This document shows, piece after piece, positions 1 through 6,567 of a DNA stretch of 13,995 nucleotides (position 1 is its first letter; every line of letters starts with the position of its first letter). A model generated the notes under the pieces. The model made no database searches, was not told the DNA's origin, and saw nothing but the letters and a program-made list of their open reading frames with translations. Source of the DNA: an uncultured Bacilli bacterium (lineage in GTDB: Bacteria > Bacillota_I > Bacilli_A > RF39 > UBA660); the NCBI GenBank assembly GCA_944363895.1, contig CALVVP010000107.1:1-13995 (forward strand), in the 5' to 3' direction. A program made the translations under genes and the position numbers.

Positions 1-857
1 TCGACTTTAATTAAATAATCTCTTGAAGCTGAATTACCAGCTAAGTCAGTGGTCGTGATTCTAATGGTTGTTCCTGTTGTGTTAGAGGTGATACTGGCTA
101 TATTACTTATAGTACTACTATGACCAGATAAATTATCAGTTCCATCTGTTACATTAACTGTTATATCAGTTGTATACCAATCATTACTGCCTAAAGTTCC
201 GGCAAATGTCGCCGTTCCAACTGTTGGTGAGGTTTTATCTAAGTTAAAACTTTGACATGATATTTCACTGGTTCCTAAACTATTACTTGTTAAGGCACAT
301 AGATAAGATGTTCCTTCAGTTGTAATAAATTTAGTATTGTTACCGGTTTCGACGATTTCATTTGGTTCACATTCACTACTAGATAAACAATACTTAATAT
401 CACCATTGCCACTCAAAGTAACGGCAATATTTTCTTTCGCCCAACCATTATCATTGATTAAGCTTTCATCATAAGCAATATTTATAACTGGTTCTGTATC
501 TGTTTGAATACATTCCATATCATATTCAAAAATATATTGATTATAGTTAGTATCCCAATAATACCAGACACAACCTGCTAATTCTTCATTAGTCACAGGA
601 TTTATAATTGAAGACGATAAAAAGCCCTTGTTTTGAATTTCGTTCAAATAAAGAGCTTGTTGTTCACTCGGATAACCAATATCATTTTCGATACTATAAC
701 GATAAGCGGCTTCTTCAATCGCATCGATTGTTCTTTCTAAAGACCTTTCCCGACTACTTTTAATCGAATTATCGATAACCGGAAAAGTAATTAAAGCAAT
801 GACTGCTAATATAATCAAAACTCCTAATAATTCAATAAGTGTAAAACCTTTTTTCAT
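1..857 (-). CDS. Type IV prepilin-like surface protein with Ig-like region (3' end outside window)
   Basis: My own translation from ATG at 857 is open to the window edge, giving 285 codons with no stop. Residues 1-30 are a class III (type IV pilin) signal: basic MKKG, then FTLIEL with Glu at +5 of the mature protein and a hydrophobic helix to about residue 27. Prepilin peptidase would cut after Gly4. Residues 30-120 are a pilin-like stalk region, with Cys at about 96 and 116. From about 125 the protein becomes Thr/Ser/Asn-rich and beta-like, ending in motifs typical of bacterial Ig-like repeats (KTSPTVGTATF, TTDLAGNSASRDY). AAGGAG at 865-870 lies 7 nt before the ATG, which fixes the start. 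It is probably a pseudopilin or surface-displayed pilin-like adhesin; the exact role is unknown. Pilin-type N terminus: high confidence. Ig-like assignment: moderate. Confidence 0.88.
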   Translation of the reverse strand, partial: MKKGFTLIELLGVLIILAVIALITFPVIDNSIKSSRERSLERTIDAIEEAAYRYSIENDIGYPSEQQALYLNEIQNKGFLSSSIINPVTNEELAGCVWYYWDTNYNQYIFEYDMECIQTDTEPVINIAYDESLINDNGWAKENIAVTLSGNGDIKYCLSSSECEPNEIVETGNNTKFITTEGTSYLCALTSNSLGTSEISCQSFNLDKTSPTVGTATFAGTLGSNDWYTTDITVNVTDGTDNLSGHSSTISNIASITSNTTGTTIRITTTDLAGNSASRDYLIKV

Positions 858-933
858 ATCTATTCTCCTTACTTCTATTATGCACTATTTTTTAGTATTT
901 TATCTAAAATAAACAATATTTTTTGTAAGGATT

Positions 934-1062
934 TCAAAAAAGGTTTAGTCGACAATAATTTTCTTGTTTTGAATTATAAAAGTTGAAATTTACCCTTATT
1001 TTATAAAGATTTTGCCCCCTTTTAGGTTTGCAATTTGCTAATTTAAATATATTTTTTATCAT
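934..1062 (-). CDS. Possible 42-aa basic small protein or leader ORF upstream of the prepilin gene
   Basis: ATG at 1062 reads 42 codons to TGA at 934-936. It is preceded by an AGGTGA ribosome binding site (1068-1073) at 5 nt spacing and by a sigma-A promoter at 1086-1114. The product is Lys/Arg/Asn-rich with two Cys (about residues 11 and 38) and no membrane segment. I recognise no family. It ends 76 nt before the prepilin start in the same direction, so the two may share a transcript. The translation signals are good, but the amino acid composition is close to what random AT-rich DNA gives, so it could instead be an untranslated leader of the prepilin gene. An in-frame ATG at 1068 lies too close to the ribosome binding site. 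Confidence 0.4.
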   Translation of the reverse strand: MIKNIFKLANCKPKRGQNLYKIRVNFNFYNSKQENYCRLNLF

Positions 1063-1085
1063 TATCATCACCTATTTCTATATTA

Positions 1086-1114
1086 ATTTTAACTTAAAAT
1101 AAGTTGTTAGTCAA
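1086..1114 (-). promoter_or_regulatory. Sigma-A promoter reading toward the small ORF and prepilin gene
   Basis: On the minus strand, a -35 TTGACT (1114-1109) is separated by 17 nt from a -10 TAAAAT (1091-1086). Each hexamer matches consensus at 5 of 6 positions. Transcription should start near 1079, about 17 nt before the small ORF ATG. The element sits directly after the pgsA terminator, as expected for a new transcription unit. No comparably good promoter was seen between the small ORF and the prepilin start. Confidence 0.6.
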
Positions 1115-1118
1115 ACCT

Positions 1119-1142
1119 AAAAAAACTATACAATGTATAGTT
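1119..1142 (-). terminator. Rho-independent terminator of the pgsA transcript
   Basis: An 8-bp perfect inverted repeat (1124-1131 with 1135-1142) around a 3-nt loop is followed on the minus strand by a run of T (complement of the A-run ending at 1119). The stem begins inside the pgsA stop codon (1141-1143). It is AT-rich, hence weaker than average, but well placed. Confidence 0.6.
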
Positions 1143-1731
1143 AATCAAATAACACTTTTTTATTAATCTGATAATATTGAATTCCAGAATAAACTGCTAA
1201 AACAGTAGCAATAATAAGCAATACATCAGATACCTTAATATTAATTAATTCAAATGGTAAATTGTTAAATAAAGTTAAAGCAATACCTAACATTAAAAAT
1301 ATCGTTTTAACTTTACCTGACATAATCGCCGCTACCACTGCTTTTTTCGAACCGACAATCATTTTAATAATATCGACAACCGTATCTCTAGTTACAATAA
1401 TAACAGGAATAATTGGATGAATTAAACCTTGACTAGCCAAAATAATCAAAACAGAATTAACCAAAAACTTATCAGCTATCGCATCTAACATTTTACCCAA
1501 GTCCGTTACTAAATTATACTTACGAGCAATATAGCCATCTAAAAAATCCGTCAAAGAAGCAATGATAAATAAAGCTCCAGCAATAAAATACTTTAAATCA
1601 ACTACAATAGCTTCATTAATAAATAATTTAGTAGCTGTTAGCCCTACCGCATCAAAAGGAAAAAGTAAAATTATAACTACTAAACAAGTTAAAAATATTC
1701 TAATTAAAGTTATTTTGTTCGGTAAATTCAT
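1141..1731 (-). CDS. pgsA: CDP-diacylglycerol--glycerol-3-phosphate 3-phosphatidyltransferase
   Basis: This integral membrane enzyme joins CDP-diacylglycerol and glycerol-3-phosphate to make phosphatidylglycerophosphate, the committed step to phosphatidylglycerol. The 196-aa length is normal for the family. The CDP-alcohol phosphotransferase signature is complete: Asp62, Asp65-Gly66, Ala69-Arg70, Gly79, Asp83 and Asp87 (DFLDGYIAR, then GKMLDAIADK), which supplies all four metal-binding Asp. Hydrophobic segments lie at about 8-25, 45-62, 88-115, 140-157 and 168-185. A strong GGAGGTG site precedes ATG 1731 and lies within the end of the upstream rodZ-like gene, with a 32-nt overlap, so the two are probably translationally coupled. 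A rodZ-pgsA pairing is common in Bacillota. Functional assignment is secure; the substrate within the CDP-alcohol family follows from context and length. Confidence 0.93.
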   Translation of the reverse strand: MNLPNKITLIRIFLTCLVVIILLFPFDAVGLTATKLFINEAIVVDLKYFIAGALFIIASLTDFLDGYIARKYNLVTDLGKMLDAIADKFLVNSVLIILASQGLIHPIIPVIIVTRDTVVDIIKMIVGSKKAVVAAIMSGKVKTIFLMLGIALTLFNNLPFELINIKVSDVLLIIATVLAVYSGIQYYQINKKVLFD

Positions 1732-2191
1732 ATCTTACACCTCCGAGTAAATTTTCCTCATCTTGATTATCATCAGTTAAAATAGTATATAGAAGGAAAA
1801 TAATCGTTATTAATAAAACAAATATCGCAATATAAATAAAATTTTGATAAATCTTTTCTCTTTTTCTTTCGATTGTATAAGGAGATTTAATTTTATTTTC
1901 TTCTTTTTTATTTTTAGCTTCACTCTTAATATCTTCAAGTGATAATTTGGAAGTGTAATCAAATAAATACTCGTTAAAATCATCGACTAATTCTTCTTTA
2001 TCAAGACCTAAATATTTCGCATAATCGCGAATAAAATATTTCAAATTAAAAACATCTTGAAAAGACTCGACATTCCCATTTTCAATATCGATAATTTGAT
2101 TAGGAGAAATCTTTAAATCTTCGCTAGCTTCTTCAACCGAAACCCCGATGCTTTCCCGAGCATTCTTTAACTTCTCACCTATTTCTTTCAT
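1700..2191 (-). CDS. rodZ: RodZ-like helix-turn-helix membrane protein, short form
   Basis: A 163-aa protein with an N-terminal Xre/HTH_25-type helix-turn-helix domain (about 4-75; GEKLKNARESIGVSVEEAS and ISPNQIIDIENGN are typical). A charged Lys/Glu linker (85-115) and one membrane helix (about 118-139) follow. In full-length RodZ the cytoplasmic domain binds MreB and an extracytoplasmic beta domain follows the helix. Here only about 24 residues follow it, so the outer domain is missing, and no frameshift explains that. The gene sits between rnpB and pgsA; location beside pgsA fits RodZ (YmfM) in Bacillota. GAGGTG 5 nt upstream supports ATG 2191. Its last 32 nt overlap pgsA. No mreB is seen here, so a role in elongation is inferred; a membrane-bound regulator is the alternative. 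Confidence 0.75.
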   Translation of the reverse strand: MKEIGEKLKNARESIGVSVEEASEDLKISPNQIIDIENGNVESFQDVFNLKYFIRDYAKYLGLDKEELVDDFNEYLFDYTSKLSLEDIKSEAKNKKEENKIKSPYTIERKREKIYQNFIYIAIFVLLITIIFLLYTILTDDNQDEENLLGGVRYEFTEQNNFN

Positions 2192-2210
2192 CTATTCACC
2201 TCAAAAACTA

Positions 2211-2225
2211 AAAAAAATAATACTT
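2211..2225 (-). terminator. Possible terminator formed by the rnpB P1 3' strand and T-run
   Basis: The closing helix P1 of the RNase P RNA (3' strand 2216-2225) is followed on the minus strand directly by a T-run (2211-2217), then TTTTT again at 2202-2206. The RNA could terminate here or be trimmed here. The long distance between the P1 strands makes classic hairpin termination uncertain. Confidence 0.35.
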
Positions 2226-2559
2226 ATAAGCCATGTTCTGTCCTTAATAAAAAGGGGCAAACATCTATCTACCAATACTGGTTCTAAAGCAAGTTACTTA
2301 TTCCTTACTTTAAACTCCCCTACCATAATTTGGGTTTCTTGCTTGTGGGGTTTACCGCGTTTCACCTTTCTATTACTAGAAATATCGTCACTGTGGCACT
2401 TTATATCTACTAAAACCCTTATAGGGTAATTTCGATGCCGTTAAGTATAAAACTTACCATAGGTTATTTTTTCCCTATGCACAATCACTACTACCATTTC
2501 AGGATAGTGCAAGCATGGACTTTCCTCTACAAAAAATGCAGCGTTTGCCAAGTATTATT
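2216..2559 (-). ncRNA. rnpB: RNase P RNA, Bacillus type (class B)
   Basis: Catalytic RNA that removes 5' leaders from tRNA precursors together with the RnpA protein. Recognised by the universally conserved 5' core GAGGAAAGTCC (minus strand, 2527-2517) followed by CATGCTTGCAC, and by the conserved 3' element ACAGAACATGGCTTATAAGT (2241-2222). The ends were set by a perfect 10-bp P1 helix, 2559-2550 pairing with 2225-2216, giving about 344 nt, within a few tens of nucleotides of what is usual for bacterial RNase P RNAs. GCTGCA...TGTAG just inside P1 matches the Bacillus-type 5' domain. The gene follows gpsB, as in Bacillus. The 5' strand of P1 overlaps the gpsB stop codon, and the 3' end is 24 nt from rodZ. 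Exact ends are inferred from pairing. Confidence 0.95.
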
Positions 2560-2881
2560 CTTTACCATAAATTATTTTTTCTAAATTAGATAATCTTTTT
2601 AAAACATCGACACTGTTAGTTCCTTCACCATCCGCACTCTCTTTTAAAATATCTAATTTCATTTTTAAATTTCTAATCTCTTGTTTTAATTTTATATTAT
2701 CATTAGTTAACTCTCTAATTTCATTACTTAATTCTTTATTAATAGCCATAAATTCTTCATAATCGCGCATTACGATATCTAAAAATTTATCGACTTCCTG
2801 AGGACGATATCCTCTTGTATCTAACTTAAATTCTTTTTCAAAAATATCTTTAACTGTAAGCATTATTCTATCTTGATACAT
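2555..2881 (-). CDS. gpsB: Cell division and wall synthesis coordinator GpsB (DivIVA family)
   Basis: Cytoplasmic membrane-associated adaptor that shuttles class A PBPs between side wall and septum. The 108-aa protein has the DivIVA/GpsB N-terminal domain (LTVKDIFEKEF, then RGYRPQEVDKFLDIV, about residues 8-40), a coiled coil (about 40-85), and the C-terminal trimerisation segment (DVLKRLSNLEKIIYG, 91-105), close to B. subtilis GpsB throughout. ATG 2881 is chosen over ATG 2893: GGGTGG lies just upstream of 2881, whereas at 2893 there is no ribosome binding site and the promoter -10 sits only 5 nt away. The chosen start also aligns with the Bacillus protein. Its known partner class, a PBP1-type enzyme, is encoded divergently at 3709. 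The stop codon overlaps the rnpB 5' end. Confidence 0.95.
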   Translation of the reverse strand: MYQDRIMLTVKDIFEKEFKLDTRGYRPQEVDKFLDIVMRDYEEFMAINKELSNEIRELTNDNIKLKQEIRNLKMKLDILKESADGEGTNSVDVLKRLSNLEKIIYGKE

Positions 2882-2897
2882 AATACCACCCATATAA

Positions 2898-2927
2898 ATT
2901 ATATAACACGACCAACTAATTTGTCAA
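2898..2927 (-). promoter_or_regulatory. Sigma-A promoter of gpsB(-rnpB-rodZ-pgsA)
   Basis: Perfect -35 TTGACA (2927-2922) and perfect -10 TATAAT (2903-2898) with an 18-nt spacer on the minus strand. The predicted start near 2891 leaves only about 10 nt before ATG 2881. It is the strongest promoter in the window and the only clear one for the four-gene block downstream. Confidence 0.85.
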
Positions 2928-2934
2928 CCAAAAT

Positions 2935-3024
2935 TTATTTCCTTATATTTCTAAAATAAGTCGCTAATTTAATCGTTTTAACATCTTCCAACATCGAATT
3001 AAAAATCGTCTCTATATGATCCAT
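2935..3024 (-). CDS. Possible 29-aa small protein upstream of gpsB
   Basis: ATG 3024 to TAA 2935 encodes 29 residues (begins MDHIETIFNSMLEDVK, ends YFRNIRK), an amphipathic-looking peptide with acidic and basic patches and no membrane segment. The translation signal is strong: AGGTGAT 5 nt before the ATG. A perfect TTGACA lies further upstream on the same strand (3092-3087), but the matching -10 is poor. The reading frame ends just before the gpsB promoter. No family recognised. It could be a real microprotein or the worn 3' end of a lost gene. Confidence 0.4.
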   Translation of the reverse strand: MDHIETIFNSMLEDVKTIKLATYFRNIRK

Positions 3025-3059
3025 CTTTATCACCTAGTATTATTAAAACACAGAAAAAA

Positions 3060-3100
3060 AACTAATGCATTAAATTCGACAAAAGTTGTCAAAATTAGTT
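3060..3100. repeat. Interrupted inverted repeat in the gpsB/recU divergent region
   Basis: The outer arms AACTAAT (3060-3066) and ATTAGTT (3094-3100) are perfectly complementary. Inner arms GACAA (3078-3082) and TTGTC (3086-3090) flank a 3-nt centre. The left arm carries about 8 extra bases. The inner dyad overlaps a TTGACA hexamer on the minus strand. It may be an operator or merely an AT-rich coincidence. Confidence 0.3.
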
Positions 3101-3107
3101 AGACCTC

Positions 3108-3136
3108 TTCAAAAAAACAAAAATATATAGTATAAT
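3108..3136 (+). promoter_or_regulatory. Probable sigma-A promoter of recU-ponA
   Basis: Perfect -10 TATAAT at 3131-3136, with a 17-nt spacer to a weaker -35 TTCAAA (3108-3113, 4 of 6). The predicted start near 3143 leaves a leader of only about 10 nt containing GGTGA before ATG 3152. Confidence 0.65.
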
Positions 3137-3151
3137 ATTAATGGTGAAATT

Positions 3152-3712
3152 ATGAATTATCCAAACGGTATAAAAAAAACATTTAAAATAAATACCAGTA
3201 ATCGTGGAATGAATTTAGAACAAGACCTAAACGATACTAATTTATACTATCGGAATAATGATATTGCGGTTATTTATAAAAAACCGACTCCAATTACCAT
3301 CAATAAAGTCGATTATAAATCAAGAAAAGATGCCATTATTAAAGAAGCTCATTTTATTATTCCTTCAACGACCGATTATAATGGTATTTATAAAGGCTTA
3401 TATATTGATTTCGAAGCTAAAGAAACAAGAAAAAAATATTTTCCTTTAGCCAATATTCATCAACATCAAATCGAACACTTGCGAAAAATCAAAAAATGTG
3501 GTGGGATTGGATTCATAATTGTTAGATTTACTTTAAATAATACTACTTATTTGTTAGAAATTGACAAAATTGATAATTTTTTAGATAATAATAAACGTAA
3601 ATCTATTCCCGAGGAATATTTTATTAAGGAAGGATATTTAATTAAACAAGGATATAATCCCTATTTAGATTATTTAAAAATAATCGATATTATCAAGGAG
3701 CGTGAAAAATGA
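3152..3712 (+). CDS. recU: Holliday junction resolvase RecU
   Basis: Mg-dependent endonuclease that cuts Holliday junctions during recombinational repair and chromosome segregation in Bacillota. At 186 aa it is close to usual length. Family motifs are clear: RGMNLEQDLNDTNLYY (18-33), AVIYKKPTPI (39-48), PSTTDYNGIYKGLYIDFEAK (71-90) and FPLANIHQHQIEHL (97-110). The nuclease core residues are visible as Asp75, then Asp86, Glu88 and Lys90 of the DFEAK motif. A GGTGA site at 3143-3147 supports ATG 3152; the ATG at 3141 stops after four codons. The stop overlaps the PBP gene by 4 nt (ATGA), so the pair is translationally coupled, as in the recU-ponA operon of Bacillus. Confidence 0.96.
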   Translation: MNYPNGIKKTFKINTSNRGMNLEQDLNDTNLYYRNNDIAVIYKKPTPITINKVDYKSRKDAIIKEAHFIIPSTTDYNGIYKGLYIDFEAKETRKKYFPLANIHQHQIEHLRKIKKCGGIGFIIVRFTLNNTTYLLEIDKIDNFLDNNKRKSIPEEYFIKEGYLIKQGYNPYLDYLKIIDIIKEREK

Positions 3713-6567
3713 AAAAATTTATCAATAAATACAAAAAAATAATCATATTAGCTTTAATCAGTTTAGTCGTTTTAATCATAGGATCCCTAACTATTAGTTT
3801 TATTCCTACTCTATTAATTCTAATAATTATCGGACTGATTTATTATTTTGTTAGTAAACCAAAAAACAAAAGAAAAAAAACAAGTGGTAAAGAAATATTT
3901 AAAACTGTTTTAATTTTTGGATTTTGTTTTACCATCTTCTTTTTAATAGCAGTAGGTAGTTTTGGTATCTATATTATCAGTACAGCGCCAGAATTTACCG
4001 AAGAAAGATTATATAACAAAGATGCTACGATTCTTTATTTAGCTAATGGTGAAGAATTTGCAAAAATTGGTGATGAAATGCGTCAAAAAGTTAGTTATGA
4101 CCAATTATCCCAATCTTTAATCGATGCGATTATTGCAACCGAAGATTCAAGATTTTTCCAACACAGTGGTGTCGATTTACCAAGATTTATAAAAGCATCA
4201 ATTAGTCAATTACTAGGTCAAGGTGGCGGTGGTGCTTCAACATTAACTATGCAAGTTTCTAAAAATGCTTTCACTTCGACTGAAGATGAAGGAATAGAAG
4301 GTATTATCCGTAAATTTACTGATATTTATGTTTCTGTTTTTAAAATTGAAACTCACTACACCAAAGAACAAATATTAGAATTTTATGTTAATTCATACAA
4401 TTTAGGTGGTTCAAATCGTGGCGTGGAACAAGCAAGTCAAGATTATTTTGGCAAAAGTGCTAGTGAACTAAATGTTGCCGAAGCTGCGATGATTGCCGGA
4501 CTTTTCCAAGCACCAGGAGCTTATAATCCTTATCTTTATCCTGAAGCTTGTGAACAAAGAAGATTAGAAGTTTTAGGTTTAATGTTAAGACATGGCTATA
4601 TTAATGATGAAGAATACAATATTGCTAAAGAATTAACGGTTGAAAAATTATTAGATAATGGTTCTGATGATGAATCAACTAATTTATATAATGATTTTAT
4701 TAATACTGTTGTTGAAGAAGTAATCGAAAGAACTGGCAACGATCCATATTCTGTACCAATGAAAATTTATACGACAATGGATAAAGATATGCAAGAAGTA
4801 ATGGCCGGAGTTATGAATGGAACATTATATGAATGGGAAAATGATGAAGTTCAAGCCGCTTCAATTATTATCGATGTTCATACCGGTGAAATCAAAGCTG
4901 TTGGCGGTGGTCGTAATCGGGTTGCTAAAGGTGTTAACTATGCAACAGGTGCTCCAAGACAAATTGGTTCAACCGCTAAACCTTTATACGATTATGGTCC
5001 TGGGATTGAATATAACAATTGGTCAACTTATACACCATTCACTGATGAACCTTATTCTTATTCTGATGGTACCAGTTTAAAAAACTGGGATGGTCGTTAT
5101 TATTATTTTCAAACATTACATAATGCCTTAAAACATTCAAGAAATATTCCCGCTGTTAAAGCATTCCAACAATTAGATAACTCTAAAGTAAAAGAATTTG
5201 TAACTAATTTAGGATTATCGCCAAATATCGCTGATAACGGATTAATTTATGAAACTCATGCTTTAGGTGGCTATGAAGGAGAAACACCAATGACTTTAGC
5301 AGCCGCTTACGCTGCCTTCTCTAATGGCGGATATTATATCGAACCACATAGTTTTACTCGAATCGAATACACGGAAACTGGTGATACTTATGAAGTAAAA
5401 CCTATTACAAGACGTGCTATGAGTGAAGCCACCGCTTATATGATTACCAAAATATTAGAAGATACATCAGATTATGCGATTGGTCGAAGTGTCAACGGCG
5501 TTAATTATGCTGGTAAATCAGGGACTAATAATTTAGACTCAGAAACTATGGATAAATTTAATTACCCATCTAATGCAATTAAAGATAAATGGATTGCTAG
5601 TTTCAATGATTCATATGCTATTACCGTTTGGTATGGCTATGAAGAATTAACGGAAGACCATTATATGACTGTCAACAATTACAATATTAAAGATGTTTTC
5701 CAAACGATTGCTGAATCAGCATACACCGAAAGATCAACTTGGGAACAACCAGATAGCGTTGTTCGAGTAACTGTCGAAGATGAATTACCTACCGCAATGT
5801 TAGCTAGTGAATTCACTCCTGAAGATAAACAAGTAACTGCTTACTTTAAAAAAGGTTTTGAGCCAACAGAAACTTCAACTAGATATAATCAATTAGATAA
5901 TGTCACTAATTTAAATTATGATACTACCACCAACACTTTATCTTGGAATCCAATTGCTACTCCTGATTTTATCAACACTGATTACATTAATAACTTATTT
6001 AGTCGATTATATTCCGATTCTGAAACTCGACAAGATCAACTAAATGATTTCCTTAATTATAATCAAAGAAACATTGGAACTGTCGTATATGATGTTTATA
6101 CCAAAGATGAAGCTGGCAATTTAAACTTAATTACTACAACAAGCAATACTAATTTTACTTATCCAATTACCAATACTACTACTTTTGTCGTTAAATCAAC
6201 TTACACTATTTTTAAAGATAATATGAGTAGTGGTGCGGAATTTACTGTCCAATATGAAAACTCATCGATTATTAGTTCCGAAATAAATGGTGATTATACA
6301 GTAATTTTAAATATTGGTGATAATTATATCGAACCAGAAAAACCAGTGATTGTTTTACAGGATGGTATAACTGATGTCACTAGCTTAGCGACGATTACTT
6401 ATACTGTTATGCGTAATTCCGATGGTCAAGTTTATGATAATGTTTCTTATATCGATACTAGTATACCAGAAACTTATACTATTACTTATCATATAAAATA
6501 TGGCGATTATACCAATACTTTAACCAAAATGGTCCAAATTGTCGAACAAGAAAACTCTACTTCTTAG
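3709..6567 (+). CDS. ponA: Class A penicillin-binding protein (bifunctional glycosyltransferase/transpeptidase, PBP1 type)
   Basis: Membrane enzyme that polymerises lipid II and cross-links peptidoglycan. The GT51 glycosyltransferase domain (about 95-285) has ATEDSRFF with catalytic Glu145, GGGGASTLTMQ (172-182), and a second conserved Glu224 in the ILEFYVNSYNLGG stretch. The transpeptidase domain (about 350-675) has STAK (Ser421 nucleophile, Lys424), SRN (477-479) and KSGT (603-606), all intact. The N terminus has three hydrophobic stretches (about 10-28, 30-48, 65-90), where most class A PBPs have one. After about residue 700 come an FN3-like region (730-845) and an Ig-like domain (about 855-947) with NIGDNYIEP, which would lie outside the membrane. 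AAGGAG at 3694-3699 supports ATG 3709. The 952-aa length is long for the family because of the tail. GpsB is encoded nearby. Function certain; tail domains moderately sure. Confidence 0.95.
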   Translation: MKKFINKYKKIIILALISLVVLIIGSLTISFIPTLLILIIIGLIYYFVSKPKNKRKKTSGKEIFKTVLIFGFCFTIFFLIAVGSFGIYIISTAPEFTEERLYNKDATILYLANGEEFAKIGDEMRQKVSYDQLSQSLIDAIIATEDSRFFQHSGVDLPRFIKASISQLLGQGGGGASTLTMQVSKNAFTSTEDEGIEGIIRKFTDIYVSVFKIETHYTKEQILEFYVNSYNLGGSNRGVEQASQDYFGKSASELNVAEAAMIAGLFQAPGAYNPYLYPEACEQRRLEVLGLMLRHGYINDEEYNIAKELTVEKLLDNGSDDESTNLYNDFINTVVEEVIERTGNDPYSVPMKIYTTMDKDMQEVMAGVMNGTLYEWENDEVQAASIIIDVHTGEIKAVGGGRNRVAKGVNYATGAPRQIGSTAKPLYDYGPGIEYNNWSTYTPFTDEPYSYSDGTSLKNWDGRYYYFQTLHNALKHSRNIPAVKAFQQLDNSKVKEFVTNLGLSPNIADNGLIYETHALGGYEGETPMTLAAAYAAFSNGGYYIEPHSFTRIEYTETGDTYEVKPITRRAMSEATAYMITKILEDTSDYAIGRSVNGVNYAGKSGTNNLDSETMDKFNYPSNAIKDKWIASFNDSYAITVWYGYEELTEDHYMTVNNYNIKDVFQTIAESAYTERSTWEQPDSVVRVTVEDELPTAMLASEFTPEDKQVTAYFKKGFEPTETSTRYNQLDNVTNLNYDTTTNTLSWNPIATPDFINTDYINNLFSRLYSDSETRQDQLNDFLNYNQRNIGTVVYDVYTKDEAGNLNLITTTSNTNFTYPITNTTTFVVKSTYTIFKDNMSSGAEFTVQYENSSIISSEINGDYTVILNIGDNYIEPEKPVIVLQDGITDVTSLATITYTVMRNSDGQVYDNVSYIDTSIPETYTITYHIKYGDYTNTLTKMVQIVEQENSTS

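Noticed and set aside
858..933. A separate promoter just before the prepilin gene (TAAAAT and CATAAT boxes near 885-905).
   Set aside because: No -35 hexamer lies at 16-18 nt from either box; these are expected by chance in such AT-rich DNA.
960..1062. Minus-strand GCAAACC...GGGGGCAAAATC recalls the core of the c-di-GMP-I (GEMM) riboswitch, and the gene downstream is pilin-like.
   Set aside because: The tetraloop helix is too short, and the second conserved helix and closing stem cannot be drawn. Only a few bases match. A covariance-model scan would decide.
1040..1075. AGGTGATGATAATG looked like the start of a fluoride riboswitch.
   Set aside because: The conserved CGCC pairing and the CUCCUAC 3' element are missing; it is better read as a ribosome binding site plus ATG.
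2148..2429. Plus-strand 93-codon open frame.
   Set aside because: It lies antisense to rodZ and rnpB, and the conserved RNase P RNA explains the sequence.
2881..2893. ATG 2893 as the gpsB start (four residues longer).
   Set aside because: It has no ribosome binding site, sits at the expected transcription start, and would extend beyond the Bacillus GpsB N terminus.
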